Source of the DNA: Gottfriedia sp002574545
GTDB lineage: Bacteria; Bacillota; Bacilli; Bacillales; Bacillaceae_G
Length of the DNA stretch: 64,000 nt
NCBI GenBank assembly: GCA_052180195.1
Contig: CP197469.1
Direction: 5' to 3' (one strand)
The notes beneath the pieces are model-generated. The model was given only the letters and a program-made list of their open reading frames with translations. It did not search any database and had not been told where the DNA came from. The position numbers and the translations under genes were made by a program. Positions 24,292 to 33,467 of the stretch are shown piece after piece (position 1 is the stretch's first letter; every line of letters begins with the position of its first letter).

Positions 24292-26895
24292 ATGGCTGTT
24301 CAAGAAAAAATTGTAAATGAAATTAGTAACGCTTCTGAAATGGTAAATGATTTAGTCGTAAAAGGACAAAAAGCATTAAAGGAATTTGAAAGCTTTAATC
24401 AACTTCAAATCGATGAAATTGTACATTCGATGGTTCTAGCAGGTTTAGATCAACATATGCCACTAGCAAAAATGGCAGTTGAGGAAACAAATCGTGGAAT
24501 CTATGAGGATAAAATTATTAAAAATATATTTGCGACTGAATATATATGGAATTCAATTAAAGATAATAAAACAGTTGGGATTATAAGTGAAGATCAGCAA
24601 ACAGGAATAACTGAAATTGCTGAACCTGTAGGGGTTATTGCAGGGGTCACACCAACAACTAACCCTACATCAACTACTTTATTTAAAGCAATCATCGCAA
24701 TAAAAACAAGAAATCCAATTATTTTTGCTTTTCATCCTTCCGCACAAAAATGTAGTAGAGAAGCAGCGAGAATTGTTCGTGATGCAGCAGTTAAAGCTGG
24801 AGCACCAGAAAACTGTGTTCAATGGATTGAAGTCCCTTCAATAGAAGCAACAAAATGTTTAATGAATCATGAAGGAGTAGCACTTGTTTTAGCAACTGGT
24901 GGTGCTGGTATGGTTAAATCGGCTTATAGTACAGGAAAACCTGCTTTAGGGGTTGGACCTGGTAATGTACCATGCTATATTGAGAAATCTGCTGAAATAA
25001 AATCTGCAGTGAATGATCTAATTCTTTCAAAAACATTTGATAATGGCATGATTTGTGCTTCTGAACAAGCCGTTATTGTAGATAAAGAAGTTTATAATGA
25101 AGTGAAAGCAGAATTAAAAGCAAATAATTGTTATTATGCTACAAAAGAAGATAAAAAGAAATTAGAAAAGCTAGTCATAAATGAAGCTACATGTGCTGTA
25201 AATGGTGACATAGTTGGTAAATCTGCATATGAAATTGCTAAGCTTGCTGGCATTATTGTTCCTGAAGATACAAAAATTCTTATTGTTGAATGCACAAGTG
25301 TAGGTGAGAAGGAACCTTTAACAAGAGAAAAATTAAGCCCAGTTTTAGCAGCAATTAAAGTAAATGATAAAGAAGAAGGATTTAAACGTTGTGGAGAAAT
25401 GTTAGAGCTTGGTGGATTAGGACATTCTGCCGTTATTCATAGCAATAATGAAGAAATTCAAAAAGAGTTTGGATTAAGAATGAAAGCATGTCGTGTCATA
25501 GCAAATGCTCCTTCAGCACATGGTGGAATTGGAGATTTATATAACGCCTTTATTCCTTCTCTTACATTAGGCTGTGGATCGCATGGTAAAAACTCAGTAT
25601 CGTCTAATGTAACAACTGTACACTTATTAAATATTAAAAAATTGGGAAGAAGAAATATGAATATGCAATGGGTCAAACTACCACCAAAAATTTATTTTGA
25701 AAAATATTCAACACAGTATTTAGAAAAAATGCCTAATATTAAAAAAGCATTTATTGTAACAGACGAAGCAATGGTTAAACTAGGTTATGTTGATGTGATT
25801 AAATATTATTTAGAGAAAAGACAAGGAAATGTTCAGATTGAAATCTTTTCAGATGTAGAACCAGATCCTTCAGATGTTACTGTAATAAAGGGTGCAGATA
25901 GAATGATATCATTTGAACCGGACACGATTATTGCTTTCGGCGGTGGATCAGCAATGGACGCCGCTAAAGGGATGTGGATGTTCTTTGAATACCCAGAAAC
26001 TACTTTAGACGGACCTAAACAAAAATTCTTAGATATTCGAAAAAGAGCTTATAAATACCCTAAATTAGGTCGTAAAGCGCAGTTTGTAGCAATACCAACT
26101 ACTTCTGGTACTGGTTCAGAGGTTACACCTTTTGCTGTAATTACTGATAAAGCAAATAATATCAAATATCCTTTAGCTGATTATGAATTAACCCCTGATG
26201 TAGCAATTATTGACGCTCAATTTGTATCAACTGTTCCTAAAAGCATTACAGCAGATACAGGTATGGATGTATTAACACATGCAATTGAAGCTTATGTAAG
26301 TGTTTTAGCAAATGATTATACAGATGGATTAGCATTACAAGCTATTAAATTAGTATTTAAATATTTACCTAAAGCATATGAAAATGGGAACGATCTTGAA
26401 GCCCGTGAAAAAATGCATAATGCTTCAGCGATCGCAGGTATGGCGTTTGCAAATGCGTTCTTAGGAATTAACCACAGTTTGGCGCATAAAATTGGAGCGG
26501 AATTCCATATCCCACATGGCAGAGCAAATGCAATATTAATGCCGCATGTTATAAGATACAATGCAAAGAAACCAACTAAGTTTACAGCATTCCCTAAATA
26601 TAAACATTTCATTGCTGATGAACGATATGCTGAAATTGCACGTTTCCTAGGACTACCAGCAACAACAACTCAAGAAGGTGTTGAAAGTTTAATTCCAGCA
26701 GTTATTAATTTAGCTAAGGAATTAAATATCAATATGAGTATCGAAGCACAAGGAGTTACTGAAAAAGAATTTTTAGAAAAAGTTTCCTATTTAGCTGATC
26801 GTGCATTCGAAGATCAATGTACTACTGCAAACCCAAAACTACCTCTAGTAAAAGAATTAGAAGAAGTTTATCTGAATGCTTTCAAAGGATGTTAA
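24292..26895 (+). CDS. adhE: bifunctional acetaldehyde-CoA/alcohol dehydrogenase
   Basis: An 867-residue fusion that reduces acetyl-CoA to acetaldehyde and then ethanol, regenerating two NAD+. The N-terminal aldehyde dehydrogenase domain has its catalytic Cys255 in NGMICASEQ; a linker follows near 445; the C-terminal iron alcohol dehydrogenase has GGGSAMDAAKG, TTSGTGSEVTPF and the metal-binding His of HAIEAY, NHSLAHKIG and HGRANA. AdhE proteins form spirosomes. The ATG at 24292 (MAVQEK) is chosen for the GAGGAGGAG site just before it and the family length; the frame is open to 24241. Two Rex boxes precede it. Confidence 0.96.
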   Translation: MAVQEKIVNEISNASEMVNDLVVKGQKALKEFESFNQLQIDEIVHSMVLAGLDQHMPLAKMAVEETNRGIYEDKIIKNIFATEYIWNSIKDNKTVGIISEDQQTGITEIAEPVGVIAGVTPTTNPTSTTLFKAIIAIKTRNPIIFAFHPSAQKCSREAARIVRDAAVKAGAPENCVQWIEVPSIEATKCLMNHEGVALVLATGGAGMVKSAYSTGKPALGVGPGNVPCYIEKSAEIKSAVNDLILSKTFDNGMICASEQAVIVDKEVYNEVKAELKANNCYYATKEDKKKLEKLVINEATCAVNGDIVGKSAYEIAKLAGIIVPEDTKILIVECTSVGEKEPLTREKLSPVLAAIKVNDKEEGFKRCGEMLELGGLGHSAVIHSNNEEIQKEFGLRMKACRVIANAPSAHGGIGDLYNAFIPSLTLGCGSHGKNSVSSNVTTVHLLNIKKLGRRNMNMQWVKLPPKIYFEKYSTQYLEKMPNIKKAFIVTDEAMVKLGYVDVIKYYLEKRQGNVQIEIFSDVEPDPSDVTVIKGADRMISFEPDTIIAFGGGSAMDAAKGMWMFFEYPETTLDGPKQKFLDIRKRAYKYPKLGRKAQFVAIPTTSGTGSEVTPFAVITDKANNIKYPLADYELTPDVAIIDAQFVSTVPKSITADTGMDVLTHAIEAYVSVLANDYTDGLALQAIKLVFKYLPKAYENGNDLEAREKMHNASAIAGMAFANAFLGINHSLAHKIGAEFHIPHGRANAILMPHVIRYNAKKPTKFTAFPKYKHFIADERYAEIARFLGLPATTTQEGVESLIPAVINLAKELNINMSIEAQGVTEKEFLEKVSYLADRAFEDQCTTANPKLPLVKELEEVYLNAFKGC

Positions 26896-26914
26896 TGAAT
26901 TTACATTTTTCATT

Positions 26915-26946
26915 AAGAAGCACTTAAACAGGTGCTTCTTTTTTTT
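26915..26946 (+). terminator. terminator of adhE
   Basis: AAGAAGCAC (26915-26923) pairs with GTGCTTCTT (26932-26940), followed by six more T. Confidence 0.9.
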
Positions 26947-26993
26947 GCTAATTATTTTGATATAATAGCCATATCGAAAGTGGTGATTAAAAA

Positions 26994-27902
26994 ATGGAGT
27001 TAAAGAAACAAAATTCATGGTATAAGGTAATAATAGGTTTTGAGCATAAAGATCAAACAGTTGAGTCCTATTTAAAAAATGTATGGCAGTTTCCAAAGAA
27101 ATTGTTACATGAATTAAGGATGGCAAAAGGTTGTAGAATTAATGGAGAAATTAAACCTTGGAATACAATCCTTTTAAGTGGTGACCAAGTTGAAATTCAA
27201 TTGTTCAAAGAGGAGGATTATGGTGTAATTCCGCAAGAACAATCGATTGAAATCTGTTTTGAAGACGAACATATACTTATTGCTAATAAACCTATTGGGG
27301 TCGACACACATCCTAATGAAAAAGGACAGTTAAATACATTAGCAAATGGGGTAGCATTTCATTTCCAACAAAATGGATTAAAAACAAAAGTACGTCATAT
27401 ACATCGCCTTGATAAAGACACGACCGGCGGAGTCGTATTTGCTAAACATGCATTGAGTAGTGCAATTTTAGATTCAATGTTAAGCCAACGTAAAATCAAA
27501 CGTACTTATACAGCTATAGTTGAAGGGAACGTTAAATCAGCAAAAGGTACTATAGATGAAGCGATTGGAAGAGATCGACATCATCCTACTAGAAGAAGGG
27601 TTTCAAGAAATGGCGATAAAGCAATTACACAATATAAAAAAATAAGATATCTATCAATGATGAATGTAACAATATTAGAATGTCAGTTAGATACTGGTCG
27701 TACACATCAAATCCGAGTTCATTTAAGTTTTTTAGGTCATCCATTAATCGGAGACTTATTATATGGTGGGAAACAAAATTTATTGAATCGTCAAGGATTA
27801 CACGCTAGTAATGTACAATTTGTGCATCCTTTTACGAAAGAAAATTTATCAATTCATATCCCATTTCCATCGGATATAAAACGAATACTTAACGAAAAGT
27901 GA
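26994..27902 (+). CDS. RluA/RluD-family pseudouridine synthase
   Basis: A 302-residue enzyme converting uridine to pseudouridine in RNA. An S4-like N-terminal domain (about 1-75) is followed by the catalytic domain with HRLDKDTTGG (catalytic Asp near 139) and GRTHQIRVHL. The length matches B. subtilis YhcT, one of three paralogues, so the RNA target is not certain. A TATAAT at 26961-26966 is a likely -10. One base separates its stop from cutC. Confidence 0.9.
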   Translation: MELKKQNSWYKVIIGFEHKDQTVESYLKNVWQFPKKLLHELRMAKGCRINGEIKPWNTILLSGDQVEIQLFKEEDYGVIPQEQSIEICFEDEHILIANKPIGVDTHPNEKGQLNTLANGVAFHFQQNGLKTKVRHIHRLDKDTTGGVVFAKHALSSAILDSMLSQRKIKRTYTAIVEGNVKSAKGTIDEAIGRDRHHPTRRRVSRNGDKAITQYKKIRYLSMMNVTILECQLDTGRTHQIRVHLSFLGHPLIGDLLYGGKQNLLNRQGLHASNVQFVHPFTKENLSIHIPFPSDIKRILNEK

Positions 27903-27903
27903 G

Positions 27904-28602
27904 ATGAATGAAATGTTATTAGAAGTTATTGCCACTAACGTAAAAGATGCATTAGATGCACAAAGGTTTGGGGCAAATCGAATCGAATTAGTTACTGGGA
28001 TAAAAGAAGGGGGCTTAACACCAAGTTATGCGACAATTAAACAGGTTGTTCAAAATGTCTCGATTCCAGTACATGTCATGATTCGACCTCATAGTCGGTC
28101 TTTTTTATATGACCAGTATGATCAAGAAGTAATCCTAAGTGATATTAGTGTATGTAACGAGCTTGGAGCTGCTGGTATCGTTTTTGGTGCTTTGACAAAA
28201 GAGAATACAATTGATGAGGATCTGTTAAAAAAAGTAACGGCTCGAGTAAAAAATATGAACTTAACATTTCATAGAGCAATTGATGAATCAAATGATCTGT
28301 TAGCAGCGATTAATACATTAAAAAATTACCCTGAAATTACGCATGTATTAACATCTGGTGGTGTTGCTAGTGCTATTGATGGGAAAGAAATAATAAAAAA
28401 TATGATTGAACTGACAAGTAAATCGCATATAAAAATTTTAGCAGGAAGCGGATTATCCATTGAAAATATAACAGACTTTATAGAATATACGAATGTAGAA
28501 GAAATACATTTTGGTTCCGGTGTCCGAAAAAATAACTCTGCAATTGAAGAAATAGATTCCTCATTAATGGAACGTTTACGAAGAAAGTTAATCCGAGGCT
28601 AA
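27904..28602 (+). CDS. cutC: CutC-family protein (copper homeostasis)
   Basis: A 232-residue TIM-barrel protein of the CutC family: MLLEVIATNVKDALDAQRFGANRIELV at the start, HVMIRPHSRSFLYD, and the C-terminal GSGLSIENI and EIHFGSGVR. CutC was linked to copper tolerance, though the enzymatic activity is not settled. An alternative ATG lies nine bases downstream (MLLEV), which is closer to the usual start. It forms an operon with the pseudouridine synthase gene (one-base gap). Confidence 0.9.
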   Translation: MNEMLLEVIATNVKDALDAQRFGANRIELVTGIKEGGLTPSYATIKQVVQNVSIPVHVMIRPHSRSFLYDQYDQEVILSDISVCNELGAAGIVFGALTKENTIDEDLLKKVTARVKNMNLTFHRAIDESNDLLAAINTLKNYPEITHVLTSGGVASAIDGKEIIKNMIELTSKSHIKILAGSGLSIENITDFIEYTNVEEIHFGSGVRKNNSAIEEIDSSLMERLRRKLIRG

Positions 28603-28642
28603 AGTCAAATAATGTTAGAATACATCAACGTTTTTTTCACAT

Positions 28643-28680
28643 AATAAAAAAAGTAGTCCGGATAAACGGACTACTTTATA
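28643..28680. terminator. terminator between cutC and the CAP gene
   Basis: AAAGTAGTCCG (28650-28660) pairs with CGGACTACTTT (28667-28677) over a six-base loop. The minus strand has a run of seven U, so it serves mainly the CAP-domain gene and probably also cutC. Confidence 0.85.
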
Positions 28681-28694
28681 TAAAACTTTACTGA

Positions 28695-29525
28695 TTATTT
28701 ACCGATGAATTGTTGAGTCCAAGCATTTGATCTTGAATCATAACCAACACCAATTTGATTTAAGTTAGGATTTAAGATATTTGCACGGTGACCAGCACTG
28801 TTCATCCAAGCAGTAACTACTTCTTCAGGAGTTCTTTGACCTTTAGCAATGTTTTCTGCTGCATAGTTATAAGAGATTCCGAATTGTTTCATCATATCAA
28901 ATGGTGATCCATAAGTCGGTGAATTGTGATCAAAGTAATTTTTGTCAGTCATATCTTGTGATTTTAAACGTGCTGTTTTAGATAATGTTGCATTTACAGT
29001 AAATGGTTTTAAACCAGCTTTTGTACGTTCAGCATTTGTTAAATCAACTACTTTTGATTCGTAAGCTGATAATGATGCTGAATTTGATGGATTTGATGGT
29101 GTAGTTGGTTTAGCTGGTGTTTCAGTTGACGGAGTTGTTGGTTTAGCTGGTGTAGTTGGTTCCGCCGGTTTTGTTGTAGGTGTCGCTGGTTTAGCTGGCG
29201 TTGTTGGAACTGTTGGTTTTGTAGTTCCAGGGTTAGCCGGCTTAGTCGTTGGAACTTGTCCAGATTGTTGCTTCATAGCATCTTGAAGTTCCTTCATATC
29301 AATACCATTAGAAGTAAATAATTTATTTAAATCGATTTTAATAGTACCATTTGTAGTTGATAAGTTTGGTAGTTTAAAATAATGGAATAAAGAATTATTT
29401 AAATTAATATGTTGTGTATATGATTTAGTTGTATCCTTAGTAATTGTTTCTGCGTTTACGGCACCTACAGGAGCACCTACTAATAGAGTAGCAGCCACAG
29501 TTGATAAAGTAATGATTTTTTTCAT
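28695..29525 (-). CDS. secreted CAP-domain (SCP/PR1) protein, YkwD-like
   Basis: A 276-residue exported protein. A signal peptide ends near AVNA-E26. Residues 27-90 are of unknown fold, then about 60 residues of a Pro/Thr/Lys-rich low-complexity linker (repeats of the TTPAKP kind), then a C-terminal CAP domain (about 153-276) with the conserved LTNAERTKAGLKP, NYFDHNSPTYG, YAAENIAKG and GHRANILNPNLNQIGVG motifs. Many Bacillus members are made during sporulation; the activity is unknown. GGAGGA precedes the ATG. Confidence 0.9.
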   Translation of the reverse strand: MKKIITLSTVAATLLVGAPVGAVNAETITKDTTKSYTQHINLNNSLFHYFKLPNLSTTNGTIKIDLNKLFTSNGIDMKELQDAMKQQSGQVPTTKPANPGTTKPTVPTTPAKPATPTTKPAEPTTPAKPTTPSTETPAKPTTPSNPSNSASLSAYESKVVDLTNAERTKAGLKPFTVNATLSKTARLKSQDMTDKNYFDHNSPTYGSPFDMMKQFGISYNYAAENIAKGQRTPEEVVTAWMNSAGHRANILNPNLNQIGVGYDSRSNAWTQQFIGK

Positions 29526-29902
29526 GTTCGTTCTCCTCCAATTGTTTGGTTATCGTCTCGCTGTACAAGTAATACTTTAGCATGAAAACGGATGACATAA
29601 TTATGGGAAAAAATGGCGAGGAGAATTTGAGGATTTTTTTGGTAGTACTGTTTTAATACAGAAATAAAAAAGTCGTTGTTATAACTACTATTTTACTAGA
29701 ATGTTATTAAAACATTATCTTAAATTTTTTCCTGAAATTTCCACTGAAAAAATTTAAACTTAAGAAATAATCATATTTCCACGTTATAATACAGGAAGAA
29801 AAATCCATTTTTGTTGTTATTCAGTTACGATTGTAATCTTTCTGTAATGAACGTATTGAAGGTGCATAATTTGAAATTATTTTTGACTTAGAGCTAAGTA
29901 AA
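29526..29902. other. intergenic, no gene
   Basis: About 377 AT-rich bases between the divergent start of the CAP gene and the MITE-like segment. No reading frame with a ribosome site and no clear operator is seen. Confidence 0.5.
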
Positions 29903-30033
29903 AGAGGTTGTATCAAACCACTTAATTAAAAAACGTCAAATTAAAACGCAAGAATGCTGTTAAATCAACATTCTTGCGTTTTGTTTATAAATTTCAAGGC
30001 TAAAATCTACCTTTTGGGACTGTCTCTTGATTT
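29903..30033. mobile_element. MITE-like remnant with internal terminator hairpin
   Basis: The segment begins GAGGTTGTATCAAACC and ends (reverse complement) AGAGACAGTCCCAAAAGG, ends that resemble the GGTTGTCTCAAAA-type termini of IS1182-like elements and their MITEs. Inside is a 14-bp perfect stem, AAAACGCAAGAATG (29943-29956) with CATTCTTGCGTTTT (29969-29982). There is no transposase. The assignment is by resemblance only; the two ends match each other only partly. Confidence 0.35.
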
Positions 30034-30074
30034 TTTTCCTTCATATATATAGAAGCGAAATAACATAACTAGAT

Positions 30075-31172
30075 TTACTTAATTAATACATGCTTTTCTG
30101 TTACTGCCTTATTCACTTTATAATAATCTGTAATAACAGGAAGTATATCTTTAAAGTCCGGACATTTGATACTTGTGTTTTGTAAATCAGTTAAAGTATT
30201 CATACAATCATATTCGGAATAACAATTAAAATAAGATATTACCTCTTTTTCAACTTTAAGTAAACGTCTAATGAAAGGAATGGAAAGGAGTGGATTAATT
30301 ATTTTCATTGGAATAATTCCTACGGTAGTTTTGTTTAAGTAATAGGAAAGAAATTCTTTATATATATCTTGTACAAGGTAAGGAGAGGGATCTGTAATTT
30401 GATAAGTTTTGTTAACTCCGATTTTTGCATGACTCAAATAGTAAACAGCGTCAATTAAATAGTCGATTGGAATGAAATTGCAATATGCATTATCTTTACC
30501 TACTTGTGGTATAGGTAAATAGCGAAGTTTTGTGAAGAAGTTTAAAATGAAATATGGTCCATCAAATTTACTTGTCTCACCAGTTTCTGAATGACCAACT
30601 ACAATTCCAGGCCTGATGATGGTGATTGGAAGTTGGGTTTTTAGCTTCTCAACTTCAATTTCAGCATAATACTTCGTTTCTTCATAATAGTTTTTAAATG
30701 TTTGTCCCATTTCTAATTCATGTTCATAAATTCTTCCTTCACGAGTTCCCGACACATAGCTAGTACTAAAATAGGTGTAACGCTTCAAAGATTTCAACTT
30801 AAGTGCGAAATCATTTACGTTTATTGTTCCTTTCACATTTACTTCATATGCAATCTTTTTAGGCACTGCAAGGTCGTATATTGCAGCCAAATGAAATAAG
30901 TCTGTTATATTATTAATAAGTTCATTTTGAGTTATTAAATTAAGTCCAAAGTTTTTCTTAGTGATATCACCAGTTAAAAGTTCTATTTTTAAAAGAGTAT
31001 AATCTGGATATTTTTGATCTAATGTAAATAAAAAATCTCGGCATTGTTTTTCAGTATTAGGAAGAATGAGTAAATAAATTTTTTGAAAAGACATTTCATT
31101 ATCAAGAATTTTAAGGAGTAAATGTTTTGAAATAAATCCGGGAAATCCAGTAATAAAGTACGTTCTTTCCAT
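30075..31172 (-). CDS. extended SDR / thioester-reductase-like NAD(P)-binding protein
   Basis: A 365-residue Rossmann-fold protein. TGFPGFISKHLL is the cofactor glycine motif; LTGDITKKNFGL, FHLAAIYD and the active-site YYEETKYYAE (Tyr-x3-Lys) follow; VNVKGTINV and FIPIDYLIDAV are typical of the NAD_binding_4 (male-sterility/fatty acyl reductase) group. It could reduce an acyl-CoA or acyl carrier thioester; there is no carrier domain or partner nearby. The ATG at 31172 (MERTYF) has AGGTGA five bases upstream; a GTG at 31181 would lie inside that site. The 52-base array lies upstream of it. Confidence 0.75.
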   Translation of the reverse strand: MERTYFITGFPGFISKHLLLKILDNEMSFQKIYLLILPNTEKQCRDFLFTLDQKYPDYTLLKIELLTGDITKKNFGLNLITQNELINNITDLFHLAAIYDLAVPKKIAYEVNVKGTINVNDFALKLKSLKRYTYFSTSYVSGTREGRIYEHELEMGQTFKNYYEETKYYAEIEVEKLKTQLPITIIRPGIVVGHSETGETSKFDGPYFILNFFTKLRYLPIPQVGKDNAYCNFIPIDYLIDAVYYLSHAKIGVNKTYQITDPSPYLVQDIYKEFLSYYLNKTTVGIIPMKIINPLLSIPFIRRLLKVEKEVISYFNCYSEYDCMNTLTDLQNTSIKCPDFKDILPVITDYYKVNKAVTEKHVLIK

Positions 31173-31280
31173 CTTAGTCACCTACTTTATGTAAATTAAA
31201 CTTCTTTGTTTATTTTATTAAAGTGAAATTCATTTAATGTAATATTCTGTTCAATATTATTTTAAGAAATTGCCTAAAAA

Positions 31281-31848
31281 GTACCGCATGAACCGTTTAA
31301 GAGGAAGTATAATTCATGAAATAGCATAAATAGTACCGCATGAACCGTTTAAGAGGAATTAAAATGCAAGGAATAGCCTAAAAAGTACCGCATGAACCGT
31401 TTAAGAGGAAGTATAATTCATGAAATAGCTTAAAAAGTACCGCATGAACCGTTTAAGAGGAATTAAAATGCAAGGAATAGCATAAAAAGTACCGCATGAA
31501 CCGATTAAGAGGAAGTATAATTCATGAAATAGCATAAAAAGTACCGCATGAACCGTTTAAGAGGAATTAAAATGCAAGAAATAGTCTAAATAGTACCGCA
31601 TGAACCCTTTAAGAGGAAGTAAAATGCAAGAAATAGCATAAAAAGTACCGCATGAACCGTTTATGAGGAAGTATAATTCATGAAATAGCATAAAAAGTAC
31701 CGTATGAACCGTTTAAGAGGAAGTAAAATGCAAGAATTAGATTAAATAGTATCTCAAGAACCCCTTAAAAGGAAGTATAATTCATGATTTAACTTAAAGA
31801 GTTTCACATGGCCCCGTATGGAAACTAAAGTTCAAGACTTAGCTCCCT
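31281..31848. repeat. tandem array, 52-base unit, 11 copies with alternating subtypes
   Basis: Units beginning GTACCGCATGAACC start at 31281, 31333, 31385, 31437, 31489, 31541, 31593, 31645 and 31697; two decayed units start at 31749 and 31801. The period is 52 throughout with no indel. Two subtypes alternate: GAGGAAGTATAATTCATG (31281, 31385, 31489, 31645, 31749) and GAGGAATTAAAATGCAAG (31333, 31437, 31541), with hybrids at 31593 and 31697, so the true unit of amplification was probably a 104-base dimer. Divergence rises toward the nagP side. There is no gene and no spacer. It sits between the reductase gene start and the nagP end. Confidence 0.95.
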
Positions 31849-31921
31849 AACTAATTGTGATTCCTTATGAGTTGCAAGAGAAAAGCTTGCCCATTCGGAC
31901 AAGCCTTAAAATCAATTACAA

Positions 31922-33286
31922 TTATTTTACTTGTTTTTTCAAGTCTTCAGCAACAAACTCTACGTTTGTACCAACTACTACTTGTACGTTTTTATCGTCT
32001 AATTTAATAACTCCACGAGCACCTGCTTTTTTAAGAAGTGCTTCATTTACTTTAGAAGCATCTTTTACTTGTAAGCGTAAACGAGTTGTACAGTTATCAA
32101 TATTTGTTAAGTTTTCTTTTCCACCTAAAGCTTGTAGGTATAATGAATCACCAATTTCAGTTGTTACTTCATCAGTTTCAGCTTCTTCATCTTCACGACC
32201 TGGTGTTTTAATGTCAAATTTCTTAATTGCGAAGTAGAACACGATAAAGTAAATTGCACCAAAGATTAAACCAATTAGAAGTAACAGAATCGGTTTTGTT
32301 GCAATATTGTAGTTCAGGATGTAGTCCATGAAACCTGCTGAGAAAGTAAACCCATCTTTAATTCCTAAAGCATTTACGATACCCATTGATAAACCAGTTA
32401 AGATTGCATGGAATGTATATAGTACTGGAGCAATGAACATGAATGCAAATTCAATTGGTTCCGTAATACCTGTTAAGAAAGATGTTAATGCAAGTCCAAT
32501 AAACATACCTGAAACAGTTTTACGTCTTTCTGGTTTCGCAGCAGCGATCATAGCAAATGCAGCGGCTGGAAGACCGAACATCATAATAGGGAAGAAACCA
32601 GTCATGAATGCACCAGCAGATTTGTCACCAGCGAAGAATCTGTTTAAGTCACCGTGAACTAATTTACCAGCAGCATCAGTAAAGTCACCTAAGTTGAACC
32701 AGAAAATTGTATTTAATACGTGATGTAATCCTAGTGGGATTAAAATACGGTTTAAGAAACCGAATACTGCGGCCCCGATTGGACCAATAGCAATAATCCA
32801 GTTACCAACTGAGTTAATTGCATCTTGAATTGTTGGCCATACATAACCAAATATACCTGCTAATACAAGCATCGTAGCTGATGTTATAATTGGAACGAAT
32901 CGTCGTCCACTAAAGAAACCTAGCCATTCAGGTAATTTAATACCACTGAAACGGTTGTAAAGAAGACCAGCTATAACCCCTGTAATAATACCACCAAGAG
33001 CAGCCATATTAATATCTTTATTTATCGTAGTTGTTCCTGCAGTTAATACAAAGTAACCGATTGCACCTGCAAGACCGGCGGCTCCATTTCCATCCTTTGA
33101 AATACCGATTGCAACACCGATAGCAAAGATTAATGGAAGATTAGAGAAAATTGCATTACCAGCAGCCGCCATAAACGGAATGTCTAGTAAATCTGGTTGT
33201 CCAAAGCGCAGTAAAAGTCCTGCTGCTGGAAGCACAGCGATTGGTAGCATTAATGCTTTACCAATGCGTTGTAAAAAACTAAGCAT
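31922..33286 (-). CDS. nagP: N-acetylglucosamine PTS transporter, EIICB
   Basis: A 454-residue phosphotransferase permease that imports N-acetylglucosamine and phosphorylates it. EIIC spans about residues 1-360 with the glucose-family features LMLPIAVLPAAGLLLRFG and GITEPIEFAFMF; a short acidic linker leads to EIIB with the phosphocysteine Cys399 (NIDNCTTRLRL). No EIIA domain is present, so a shared EIIA-Glc is needed. I choose GlcNAc over glucose because of length, sequence style, and the operator shared with nagAB-nagR at 61 kb. GGGAGG precedes the ATG. Confidence 0.88.
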   Translation of the reverse strand: MLSFLQRIGKALMLPIAVLPAAGLLLRFGQPDLLDIPFMAAAGNAIFSNLPLIFAIGVAIGISKDGNGAAGLAGAIGYFVLTAGTTTINKDINMAALGGIITGVIAGLLYNRFSGIKLPEWLGFFSGRRFVPIITSATMLVLAGIFGYVWPTIQDAINSVGNWIIAIGPIGAAVFGFLNRILIPLGLHHVLNTIFWFNLGDFTDAAGKLVHGDLNRFFAGDKSAGAFMTGFFPIMMFGLPAAAFAMIAAAKPERRKTVSGMFIGLALTSFLTGITEPIEFAFMFIAPVLYTFHAILTGLSMGIVNALGIKDGFTFSAGFMDYILNYNIATKPILLLLIGLIFGAIYFIVFYFAIKKFDIKTPGREDEEAETDEVTTEIGDSLYLQALGGKENLTNIDNCTTRLRLQVKDASKVNEALLKKAGARGVIKLDDKNVQVVVGTNVEFVAEDLKKQVK

Positions 33287-33313
33287 AATGTTTTCCCTCC
33301 GAAAATTATTATA

Positions 33314-33362
33314 ATGATTACGCTTTCAATATTAACTTAAAACGCTCAACTTGTCTATACAA
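33314..33362 (-). promoter_or_regulatory. nagP promoter with NagR operator and cre site
   Basis: On the minus strand: the operator TTGTATAGACAA (33362-33351) contains GTATAGAC, matching GTnTAnAC of HutC-type GntR regulators. The -35 TAGACA lies inside it (33357-33352), then 17 bases, then the -10 TAATAT (33334-33329). TTGAAAGCGTAATCAT (33329-33314) fits the CcpA cre consensus WTGNAARCGNWWWCAW at every position and overlaps the expected transcription start. So NagR repression and carbon catabolite repression can both act. Confidence 0.8.
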
Positions 33363-33401
33363 CTAGTTAAGATAAAAATTTCTATTTTCTTCCAATAAAA
33401 A

Positions 33402-33435
33402 TAAAAATAAAAGGGGAAGAATTAAATCTTCCCCT
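33402..33435 (-). terminator. terminator of the spore protein gene
   Basis: AGGGGAAGA (33412-33420) pairs with TCTTCCCCT (33427-33435); on the minus strand a U-rich tail follows. It lies 33 bases after the SASP stop. Confidence 0.85.
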
Positions 33436-33467
33436 ATATTAAGCCATTTTATATAGTTTTATTTAAA

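Noticed and set aside
26316..26612. 98-codon frame opposite adhE
   Set aside because: Antisense shadow inside the alcohol dehydrogenase domain.
31281..31848. CRISPR array or coding repeats
   Set aside because: Contiguous units with no spacers; no open frame runs through, and 52 is not a multiple of three.
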